Assembly: GCA_025057395.1 (NCBI GenBank)
Contig: JANWXU010000025.1
Coordinates: 1 to 40,463, forward strand
From: Bacteroidia bacterium
GTDB lineage: Bacteria > Bacteroidota > Bacteroidia > J057 > JANWXU01
DNA: 40,463 nucleotides
Direction: 5' to 3'
Position numbers and translations under genes: made by a program. The number at the start of each line of letters is the position of its first letter. The stretch's first letter is position 1. The notes beneath the pieces were generated by a model, which saw nothing but the letters and a program-made list of their open reading frames with translations, was not told where the DNA came from and ran no database searches. Below, in pieces: positions 17,169-23,979 of the stretch.

Positions 17169-18116
17169 TTAATGCGTCGTCACGTAATTCTTGCTATTGA
17201 CCCCGCGCCAATACATTCCTCTACCATCATATACTCTCCGCTTAGGCGCTTGCATACACTCTTCTGAACAACACCCCTGAAGCCTCTCTTGACAAGAGGG
17301 GCAAAGTAAAAAGTGTTTGTTACAGTCTGCGTTTGCACAGTTTACAAACTTTTCCGTAGGTGCAGCACAAACTCCACATCTACCAATAACGCTAGGATTT
17401 ACAAAATTTACCGGCACTACTACCCGATCATCAAAAACATAGCATTGCCCTTCAAAATGTTTACCCCCTGTTTCTTTACTATATCGAATAATTCCCCCAT
17501 GCAGCTGATAAATATTCCGAAAACCACGACGCAAAAGTAAAGGCGTTAGCTTTTCGCAACGAATACCCCCTGTGCAATAAGTAACTATTTTTTTATCTTT
17601 ATACTTTTCAAATTCGTCTAAATAAGCATGGATATCCCTAAAGTGATGAATATTAAAACCAATCGCGTTTTTAAATTTACCCACATTATACTCGTAATCA
17701 GAACGAGTATCAATAATAACCACATCTTCGGGCTCTTCCTCTAAAATAGCTAACATTTCCTCAGGCTCTATATATGGAGCTGCTGGTGGTATAAAAGGAG
17801 CTCCCAAATTGACAAGCTCATCCTTGCAACGCACATGTAATTTATGAAAGGCATGCTCGTAATGTTCATCCACTTTAAACTCTATTCCCTCAAAATAAGG
17901 ATGATTAAGCATGTAATTCATATAAGCATCCGTGGCTTCCTTAGTACCCGAAACTGTACCGTTAATCCCCTCCTTGGCAATAAGAATTCTACCTTTTAGC
18001 CCTAGCTCCTGACATAGACCAAAATGCTCATCTCGATAGGCAACAGGATCTGGAATTTCTACAAATTTATAATAGAGAAGTACTTGGTATAGATTTTCTT
18101 TAGATAGTGCCTCCAT
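17169..18116 (-). CDS. trhO: tRNA uridine(34) hydroxylase, rhodanese family
   Basis: A 315-residue protein of the TrhO/YceA family, which hydroxylates uridine-34 of certain tRNAs, a step toward 5-methoxyuridine or its carboxymethylated form. The N-terminal acylphosphatase-like domain has ILIAKEGINGTVSG (about 44-57). The rhodanese domain has IIDTRSDYEYNVGKF (about 134-148) and the active loop CTGGIRCEKLTP with Cys181 and Cys187. The C-terminal segment includes FDDRVVVPVN and a cysteine-rich tail (CGVC, CPSC and a CC pair), as in the family. The length is typical. It is convergent with nfu, and the small gene behind it is on the same strand, 98 bp away. Confidence 0.92.
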   Translation of the reverse strand: MEALSKENLYQVLLYYKFVEIPDPVAYRDEHFGLCQELGLKGRILIAKEGINGTVSGTKEATDAYMNYMLNHPYFEGIEFKVDEHYEHAFHKLHVRCKDELVNLGAPFIPPAAPYIEPEEMLAILEEEPEDVVIIDTRSDYEYNVGKFKNAIGFNIHHFRDIHAYLDEFEKYKDKKIVTYCTGGIRCEKLTPLLLRRGFRNIYQLHGGIIRYSKETGGKHFEGQCYVFDDRVVVPVNFVNPSVIGRCGVCAAPTEKFVNCANADCNKHFLLCPSCQERLQGCCSEECMQAPKRRVYDGRGMYWRGVNSKNYVTTH

Positions 18117-18214
18117 TGGGAAAAATAATTTTTTGAACGTCGAATATGAAAACTTTTTTCAATAAGTACAATTAAGGTAAGACAATCTAGCCTGATTGTT
18201 TTCAATTTTCTAAA

Positions 18215-18682
18215 CTAACGTATTGGTAACCCGGCAGGAACGCCTAACCAACTGCGCATTAAGCCCGTACCTATGCCATAAGGTTCAAATAAGCCCCGTA
18301 AAAACAAATAGCCGGGTGTATTATACATTTGATCTACCCCTACCCAAATATTACTGCTTACAGGCTGCATCCGAGTACCTTGTCCTCCAAAAGCCATTGC
18401 AGAAGCCAGATCAAAAGGATAAACATCGTAGGTAGTATACAACAAAGATTTATTATCAGGCAATACTAGATATGGCCAATATAAGCGCACTGGCTCCATA
18501 CGGAATAGATTCAAACGGCGTACTTGCCAAAGCTTGCTCCGTAGTGCTAGTTGCTCGTAGCTTATCCTAAAGGCTTCCGCCGGATCCTCTTCCCCATTCT
18601 GAAAACTTTGTGCAACTATAGCCCCTTGTAAGGCAAAAAGGTGGATAATAAAAATAATAACTGCCCGCAACATAGAATTCAA
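18215..18682 (-). CDS. Small exported protein of unknown function
   Basis: A 155-residue protein I do not recognise. Residues about 1-24 are a signal peptide (AVIIFIIHLFALQGAIVAQ). The mature part is rich in aromatic residues, with VRLYWPYLVLPDNKSLLYTTYD, Gly-rich AFGGQGTRM, and a final stretch that is Gly, Leu and Pro rich (PYGIGTGLMRSWLGVPAGLPIR is its last segment). No cysteine remains after the signal, so it is not a lipoprotein. A Met at position 4 is an alternative start. It is upstream of trhO on the same strand and divergent from the UbiA gene. Nothing links it to either function. Confidence 0.6.
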   Translation of the reverse strand: MNSMLRAVIIFIIHLFALQGAIVAQSFQNGEEDPAEAFRISYEQLALRSKLWQVRRLNLFRMEPVRLYWPYLVLPDNKSLLYTTYDVYPFDLASAMAFGGQGTRMQPVSSNIWVGVDQMYNTPGYLFLRGLFEPYGIGTGLMRSWLGVPAGLPIR

Positions 18683-18707
18683 ATAAATTACTTAAACCAA
18701 CCGCAAT

Positions 18708-18738
18708 AAATAGCCTATGCTATTTTTTATTAAATAGC
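18708..18738. repeat. Three alternating copies of AAATAGC / GCTATTT
   Basis: AAATAGC (18708-18714), GCTATTT (18719-18725) and AAATAGC (18732-18738) lie in the divergent intergenic region between the small exported gene and the UbiA gene. The middle copy can pair with either neighbour, giving 7-bp stems with loops of 4 or 6 nt. It could be an operator or a switching hairpin. Confidence 0.45.
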
Positions 18739-18851
18739 CAAGTAATATAATAATTTTTCAATTCTTAAGTTATCCTTATCTGAAAAATCTTTTATAAAAT
18801 TCCAGTCTATTTTTTGTATTAAATTTACACTAAGGTTTCAATTTAGCTTCT

Positions 18852-19769
18852 GTGGGCACCTTTTCTACCCCTCCCATTACTCAATTTATCGTATATACTT
18901 ATCGGCTCTTATATTCTCTTTTTCAACTCTCTCGCCCTATTAGCCTTTTGCTAGAGGCCTTTTCTTTTAACTGGGCTGCTTATTTTTCCGTGCATCAAAG
19001 TTTTGATTTCCTTAAGCAAAAAAATTATTGGCTGGAACTTTTACTTATACTCCTGATTCTTGCCAGTGGTTACTGGATAAATGACGTAGTAGACCAAAAG
19101 ATAGACCAAATTAATAAGCCTCACAAAATTATAATCGGAAACACTCTATCTCGTAAAAAAGCCCTTACTGCCTACTTCTTGGCAACCAGCTTCATCCTCA
19201 TATGTACTATCTGGCTCTTGCCCTTCAGGTTTTGGATACTTAACTTTTTTGCAGTAGGCGTTCTATTTTTTTATACAAGCCACCTTAAAAAGCACTTAGC
19301 AGTTGCTAATTTTACCGTGGCTATCCTTAGTGGACTTACAATCGTAGCAGGGGCAGTCCTCTTACATTTCAAAATTATTCATCTATGGGGAATTATCTTT
19401 ATTTTTTCGCTAAATTTACTTCGAGAAATTACTAAAGATATAGAAGACGTAGAAGGCGATTTGGAGCACGGTTTACACACCCTCCCTACACTCGTAGGAA
19501 TTCGCACCACCCAAAACTTTCTAATTGGGGGCCACCTTTATTTACTAGCTTTGCAATTTATTTTTCTCATTTTTTACTACTTTCAATATCATATTCTACC
19601 CCTCTTCTTTATTGCTATTTTATTCTTTTTTGTAATTCTCCCTATCTTAAATAATCTTTACCTTCTAATCAAAGCCCAACTGCCCCACGAATACCATATT
19701 CAACGCCAAAATCTACAATGGATTACAGTTACCAATATGGTAAGCTTCCTTTTTTTACCTATAGTTTAG
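18852..19769 (+). CDS. UbiA-family prenyltransferase, possibly geranylgeranylglycerol-phosphate geranylgeranyltransferase type
   Basis: A 305-residue integral membrane enzyme with about eight or nine hydrophobic segments. Both aspartate-rich motifs of the UbiA superfamily are intact: NDVVDQKIDQINKP (about 77-90) and DIEDVEGD (about 196-203), which bind the prenyl diphosphate through magnesium. Bacteroidota proteins with this motif pattern are usually annotated as geranylgeranylglycerol-phosphate geranylgeranyltransferases, but quinone or other lipid acceptors are possible. The start is the GTG at 18852. An in-frame stop lies 21 nt upstream at 18831-18833 and no ATG occurs in the first two thirds of the protein. 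It stands alone between a divergent gene and the dnaJ-like gene. Confidence 0.8.
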   Translation: MGTFSTPPITQFIVYTYRLLYSLFQLSRPISLLLEAFSFNWAAYFSVHQSFDFLKQKNYWLELLLILLILASGYWINDVVDQKIDQINKPHKIIIGNTLSRKKALTAYFLATSFILICTIWLLPFRFWILNFFAVGVLFFYTSHLKKHLAVANFTVAILSGLTIVAGAVLLHFKIIHLWGIIFIFSLNLLREITKDIEDVEGDLEHGLHTLPTLVGIRTTQNFLIGGHLYLLALQFIFLIFYYFQYHILPLFFIAILFFFVILPILNNLYLLIKAQLPHEYHIQRQNLQWITVTNMVSFLFLPIV

Positions 19770-19904
19770 CTCATTTAGATAAGTGCTAAAGTATTGGAAG
19801 AAACTATATACTTTTGTCCTTTTCATAACTTCAAAATAGCTGGTAATTAGTCGAAAAACCATAAGCTTCTACCCCTTTTTAATCTTATCAACAACTCACA
19901 TTTG

Positions 19905-19919
19905 CTGCCAAAATGGCAG
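19905..19919. promoter_or_regulatory. Palindrome CTGCCA-AAA-TGGCAG upstream of the DnaJ gene
   Basis: A perfect inverted repeat with 6-bp arms and a 3-bp spacer ends 13 bp before the sigma-54-like -24 element. The adjoining AGAATATTCT (19918-19927) is a second perfect 10-bp palindrome overlapping its end. Placement fits an operator for a regulator acting at the promoter. Confidence 0.5.
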
Positions 19920-19932
19920 AATATTCTTTTTT

Positions 19933-19948
19933 TGGCAAGAACTTTGTA
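19933..19948 (+). promoter_or_regulatory. Sigma-54-like promoter upstream of the DnaJ gene
   Basis: TGGCAAGAACTTTGTA aligns with the -24/-12 consensus TGGCACGNNNNTTGCA with only two mismatches and exact spacing (GG of -24 and TTG of -12 in place). Transcription would start near 19958-19960, giving a leader of about 85 nt that contains the hairpin at 19964-19991. No TAnnTTTG element lies near the gene. The nearest, TACTTTTG at 19809-19816, is over 220 bp away. Confidence 0.55.
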
Positions 19949-19963
19949 TTTTACAGCGTTAAA

Positions 19964-19991
19964 GCAGGTTGTCTCTATTCTACCAACCTGC
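19964..19991 (+). other. Leader hairpin upstream of the DnaJ gene
   Basis: A perfect 8-bp stem, GCAGGTTG with CAACCTGC, encloses a 12-nt loop and would lie at the very 5' end of the mRNA from the sigma-54-like promoter. A T-run (TTTTTT) starts only about 11 nt after the stem, so it is not a standard terminator. A stabilising or temperature-responsive element is possible. Confidence 0.4.
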
Positions 19992-20042
19992 AGTACAAAT
20001 GTTTTTTATTCATTGTACCTTATCGTATAAATTAAAACTAAA

Positions 20043-20942
20043 GTGGAGTTCAAAGACTACTATAAAATATTAGAAGTTCCGCGCAATGCTAGCCAAGAAG
20101 ATATCAAAAAAGCCTATCGTAAGCTAGCTAGAAAATACCACCCAGACCTCAACCCGAATAATAAAATTGCAGAAGAAAAGTTCAAACAAATATCTGAAGC
20201 CTATGAAGTACTTAGCAACCCGGAAACACGTAAAAAATATGATATGCTTGGCAGTAATTGGAAATATTATCAAGAACAAGCTGCTTCTCAAACACAAAGT
20301 GATGATTTCTTTCAGCGCAGAACCTATTACAGAACTACCGATACTAGAGACCCTTTTTATTCCTTCTTTGGAGATAATTTTAGTTTTTCTGATTTTTTTC
20401 AAACTTTCTTTGGCAGCAGTGCTAACCATGGAAGCAGGCAAGAAACAAGAGATATTCACTCCAGTATCAATATCCGCCTAGAAGAAGCTTACCAAGGATG
20501 CGATAAAAAAATAAGTCTAAATAACAAAGAGTTCCGCCTCAAAATTAAGCCAGGTATTGCCGACGGACAGACTCTTAAAATTAAGGGGTACGGACAAAAT
20601 GGAGGAGACTTATATCTTAAAGTAAATATCTTGCCCCATCCTATCTATGAAAGAAAAGGTAATGATTTATTTCGTACCTTGACTATAGACCTCTATACGG
20701 CCATTTTAGGCGGCGAAGTTACAATCCAAGGAATCGACGGGAAAAATATCAAAGTAAAAATTCCCGCAGGAACTCAGCAAGATACTATCTTACGCCTCAA
20801 GGATAAAGGAATGCCCTTTTATAATTCCCCTATGCATTTTGGTAATCTTTACCTAAAACTAAAAGTTCAAGTTCCTAGTCATCTTACTCCTCAAGAAAAA
20901 AGACTTTTTGAACAACTAGCTTCGCTACAAAAATCCAAATAA
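20043..20942 (+). CDS. DnaJ/CbpA-type J-domain co-chaperone without zinc finger
   Basis: A 299-residue Hsp40. The J domain (about 4-68) has [12 protein letters not shown], the HPD motif at 33-35 that stimulates the DnaK ATPase, and [13 protein letters not shown]. In place of a Gly/Phe-rich linker there is a Phe- and Ser-rich stretch (about 88-130) with repeated [11 protein letters not shown] and DFFQTFFG. The zinc-finger cysteines of DnaJ are absent. The C-terminal substrate-binding domains carry [20 protein letters not shown] and [21 protein letters not shown]. This is the architecture of CbpA-like, type II co-chaperones. The start is the GTG at 20043, which puts the J domain at the N-terminus. 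The upstream sigma-54-like promoter and palindrome suggest stress or developmental control. Confidence 0.88.
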   Translation: MEFKDYYKILEVPRNASQEDIKKAYRKLARKYHPDLNPNNKIAEEKFKQISEAYEVLSNPETRKKYDMLGSNWKYYQEQAASQTQSDDFFQRRTYYRTTDTRDPFYSFFGDNFSFSDFFQTFFGSSANHGSRQETRDIHSSINIRLEEAYQGCDKKISLNNKEFRLKIKPGIADGQTLKIKGYGQNGGDLYLKVNILPHPIYERKGNDLFRTLTIDLYTAILGGEVTIQGIDGKNIKVKIPAGTQQDTILRLKDKGMPFYNSPMHFGNLYLKLKVQVPSHLTPQEKRLFEQLASLQKSK

Positions 20943-21061
20943 ACTTTCCCTCTCCAGAAATAAATTTTGTATTCTACCCCTCCCTGGACCCCTGTACCGC
21001 AAAATCACCTTTTCTCCTAAGCCTAAAATGAGTAAAACTTAAAATCCCTTTGCTACTCAAA

Positions 21062-21077
21062 GTATAAGCCTTTATAC
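21062..21077. repeat. Inverted repeat GTATAA-GCCT-TTATAC
   Basis: Perfect 6-bp arms separated by 4 bp, in the 291-bp gap before the methyltransferase gene and 156 bp from its ATG. The size and symmetry fit a dimeric regulator site, but the function is unknown. Confidence 0.35.
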
Positions 21078-21106
21078 CAAGTCATGCTTAACTAAACTTC
21101 ACCTCC

Positions 21107-21132
21107 TTTATTCAATGCATTTATTCAATGCA
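21107..21132. repeat. Two tandem copies of TTTATTCAATGCA
   Basis: The 13-bp unit is repeated exactly end to end, and each copy with the following T's contributes a palindrome AATGCATT, so two such palindromes lie 13 bp apart. They are about 100 bp upstream of the methyltransferase ATG. Either an iterated binding site or a slippage duplication. Confidence 0.5.
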
Positions 21133-21233
21133 TTATGCTCACCTAATTTCAGGAATGCTCCCACTTTTACCCCCCAAAATACTATACACTTCCAACTTTC
21201 GTCGTATATTACCAGCCTAAATAAATAAACTCT

Positions 21234-23885
21234 ATGACAATTACCTGTTTAGGAAAAACATTTGAAACGGAAGAAGAAAGAAGAGCTTACTTTAGAGAAG
21301 AATTGCGCAAATTACTTCCCGAACTCCGCAAACTCGAAGGATTCCCCTTGGGCTCAGACGAAGACATCCTTGCCCTTTCCGACCCGCCCTACTTCACCCT
21401 TTGCCCTAACCCCTGGCTCAAAGATTTTATTCAAGAATGGGAAAAACAAAAAGAACAAAACCCCCACTATAACCCCCATTTCACCGTAACCCAACCCTAC
21501 GCTACCGATGTTTCCGAAGGAAAAAACGACCCTATCTATAACGCCCACAGTTACCATACTAAAGTACCCCATAAAGCCATTATGCGCTATATTTTGCACT
21601 ATACGCAACCAGGAGATATTATTTTGGATGGCTTTGCTGGAACGGGCATGACGGGGGTTGCCGCCCAATTTTGCGAAAAACCAGATGCCCCAACCCAAGC
21701 CCAAATTGAAAACGAATTTCGAGCTTTGGGCTTGCCGCCGCCACAATGGGGTAAGCGTTATGCCATTTGCTCGGACCTAAGCCCTATTGCTAGCTTCATT
21801 GCCTACAATTTGAATACACCCACTGATGTCGAGCTTTTTGCCAAAGAAGCGCAAGCTATTTTGGAGGAAGTAGAAAAAGAATGCGGCTGGTTATATGAAA
21901 CCCAAGATGAATATGGCAAAGGTCGAATTAACTATGTAGTATGGAGTGATGTTTTTCGTTGTCCTGGGTGTAATGCAGAGATGGTGTTTTGGGACGTAGC
22001 AGTAGACCACGAAAACGGTAAAGTAAAAGATGTTTGGCCCTGCCCTAAATGCAGTTTAAAACTTAGCAAAGATGGGCAAAAGGACAGCGTAAAGGTAGAG
22101 AAGGCAACGCGTAGTTTTTGGGATAGTGCAATAGGGGAAGTGATTACGCAGGTGAAGAGTGTTCCGGTTTTGATTAATTACACTCGTGGGGGCAAGCGCT
22201 ATGAGAAGAAGCCTGATGCTTTTGACTTTGAATTATTGGAGCGGATTGAGGCAGCAGAAATACCGTATTGGTTTCCTACAGATGCTATGATGGGAGTTGG
22301 AGAAAAATGGGGGGATACATGGCGATCTGGCATTCATGAGGGCATTACGCATGTGCATCATTTTTATACTAAGCGGAATTTGTGGGCAATTAGTTGCTTA
22401 TGGAGCAAACTTAAGGGTAAGCAAAAATTTTTATTGACCTCTGCTTTAAATAGAAATCTTACAAAACTGAATCGATACATCTTTTACAAAGGTAAGGGTG
22501 GTATTGGGCGTCCGCTCAGCGGAACACTTTATATGCCATCAGAAAATGTGGAGCAGTCTCTATTTCATCTATTGGGCAAGCAAGAGGCAAAATTCAAAAT
22601 TTTAAATTATAGCCTAGTTTCTGTAAGCTCGCTTTGCAGTAATGATAGAAAACAAAATGAAAAAATTCCTTCCAACAGTATTGACTATATATTCACCGAT
22701 CCTCCTTTTGGCGGGAATATTATGTATTCGGAGCTAAATTTTATTACGGAAAGTTGGCTCAAAGTAAAGACAAACCCTGCTTCAGAGGCAATAATAAATA
22801 AAACCCAGGGAAAAGGGCCAGAGGAGTATTATGAGCTAATGAAAGCTGCTTTTATGGAATATTATCGAGTACTGAAGCCCGGGAAATGGATGACCGTGGA
22901 ATTTAATAATACCAAAGCTTCTATTTGGATGGCTATCCAAAATGCTATACACACAGCCGGATTTGTATTAGCAAACGTAGCGGTTTTAGATAAGAAGCAC
23001 GGAGGTATTAAGGCAATGGCAATCCCGACAGTTAGCAAGCAAGACCTTATTCTAAGCTGCTATAAGCCCCCAGAACCTATTGAAGAAGCGGTACTTCATT
23101 CTTGTGACAAGAAATTTGTTTGGACATTTATTAGAAATTTACTTGAACATTTGCCCTTGTTGCTTCAAGAGCAAGGCGAACTTATTGGTGTTGCCGAACG
23201 TTGCCCTAAAGTTTTATACGATAGGCTAGTGATGTATTGCCTTAGCCACCGAAGGCGCGTGCCTTTAGGAGCTCGAGATTTTCAAGAAGGACTAGCTCAG
23301 CATTTTGTTTGTCGGCAAGGGTTATATTATACTCCAGAGCAAGCTCAGGAATATGATTTCTTGCTAGCCCAGAATAAAAAAATTAAACAAGCCCCTATGT
23401 TTATTAGTAACGAAGAGGAGGGAATAGCGTGGTTAGCATTAAAGCTGAATGATAAGCCACAAAAGTTACAAGATTTACAAACAGAGTGGAAACAAATTTT
23501 ATTTCCTAATAAAAATGAAGTAATTCGAGAACTTAAAGAAATTTTAGTAGATAACTTTATTCAGGAAGATGGAGGATATTGGCGGCTTCCTACAGTAGAA
23601 GAAAGTATGTTGCGGAAGAAACAAAAAGAGGAAAAGCTAGCCCGTGAATTTGAAAGACTACATAGAGAAATTCAACAGGGAAAAAAGATAGAAGAGGTGC
23701 GAAGGGAAGTATTACTTTTTGGAATAGAACGTTTTTTTGAAAAGGAGCAGTATACAAGTATCATAGAGGTTTGCAAAGGCCTGCCCAAAGGTTACGTAGA
23801 AGAAGATGAACAGCTATTTATGTATTACGAAATTGCTAACGAAGGAGTTAAAACAGAAGAGATACAAAATTCTACTATACAATGA
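21234..23885 (+). CDS. Large solitary DNA methyltransferase, probably N6-adenine type
   Basis: An 883-residue enzyme predicted to transfer methyl groups from S-adenosylmethionine to DNA. An N-terminal LSDPPYFTLCPNPW (about 48-61) is followed by ATDVSEGKND, the SAM-binding motif I DGFAGTGMTGVAA (about 132-144), a zinc-ribbon-like pair CPGC/CPKC (about 243-272), and the catalytic motif TDPPFGGNIMYSELNF near 488. D-PP-[FY] is typical of adenine enzymes and S-PP of N4-cytosine enzymes. The C-terminal part has VPLGARDFQEGLAQ and a charged helical tail. Proteins of this layout occur in some genomes beside large ATPase or helicase genes in defence-type clusters (from memory), but here the neighbours are a chaperone and an adhesin. 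No restriction gene is visible. The first 550 bp are strongly C-biased and the middle G-biased. Confidence 0.82.
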   Translation: MTITCLGKTFETEEERRAYFREELRKLLPELRKLEGFPLGSDEDILALSDPPYFTLCPNPWLKDFIQEWEKQKEQNPHYNPHFTVTQPYATDVSEGKNDPIYNAHSYHTKVPHKAIMRYILHYTQPGDIILDGFAGTGMTGVAAQFCEKPDAPTQAQIENEFRALGLPPPQWGKRYAICSDLSPIASFIAYNLNTPTDVELFAKEAQAILEEVEKECGWLYETQDEYGKGRINYVVWSDVFRCPGCNAEMVFWDVAVDHENGKVKDVWPCPKCSLKLSKDGQKDSVKVEKATRSFWDSAIGEVITQVKSVPVLINYTRGGKRYEKKPDAFDFELLERIEAAEIPYWFPTDAMMGVGEKWGDTWRSGIHEGITHVHHFYTKRNLWAISCLWSKLKGKQKFLLTSALNRNLTKLNRYIFYKGKGGIGRPLSGTLYMPSENVEQSLFHLLGKQEAKFKILNYSLVSVSSLCSNDRKQNEKIPSNSIDYIFTDPPFGGNIMYSELNFITESWLKVKTNPASEAIINKTQGKGPEEYYELMKAAFMEYYRVLKPGKWMTVEFNNTKASIWMAIQNAIHTAGFVLANVAVLDKKHGGIKAMAIPTVSKQDLILSCYKPPEPIEEAVLHSCDKKFVWTFIRNLLEHLPLLLQEQGELIGVAERCPKVLYDRLVMYCLSHRRRVPLGARDFQEGLAQHFVCRQGLYYTPEQAQEYDFLLAQNKKIKQAPMFISNEEEGIAWLALKLNDKPQKLQDLQTEWKQILFPNKNEVIRELKEILVDNFIQEDGGYWRLPTVEESMLRKKQKEEKLAREFERLHREIQQGKKIEEVRREVLLFGIERFFEKEQYTSIIEVCKGLPKGYVEEDEQLFMYYEIANEGVKTEEIQNSTIQ

Positions 23886-23937
23886 TAAAAAAATAGTGCC
23901 CATTTTTTAATTATTTTATTATTAATTAATTGTTGTG

Positions 23938-23945
23938 TATATTTC
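23938..23945 (+). promoter_or_regulatory. Imperfect -7 promoter element (TATATTTC)
   Basis: Seven of eight positions match TAnnTTTG, and the distance of 34 nt to the ATG at 23980 equals that of the better boxes in this window. It directly precedes the 18-bp palindrome. Confidence 0.3.
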
Positions 23946-23963
23946 TTATTTTTCGAAAAATAA
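23946..23963. promoter_or_regulatory. Perfect 18-bp palindrome TTATTTTTCGAAAAATAA
   Basis: Two 9-bp arms meet with no spacer, 16 bp before the ATG at 23980. The core TTTTTCGAAAA recurs at 39362-39372 upstream of the FN3 adhesin gene. In this AT-rich DNA short A/T palindromes arise by chance, but 18 bp with a central CG is long. Confidence 0.4.
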
Positions 23964-23979
23964 AAAATTACCTTAGTAG

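Noticed and set aside
19788-19814. AAAGTAT/ATACTTT hairpin after the UbiA gene
   Set aside because: A 13-nt loop and an A/T-rich 7-bp stem make it a poor terminator. The overlapping TACTTTTG could be a promoter, but it is over 220 bp from the next gene.
23888-23908. Possible terminator after the methyltransferase gene
   Set aside because: The stem is only A-T pairs (AAAAAAT with ATTTTTT), too weak to call.
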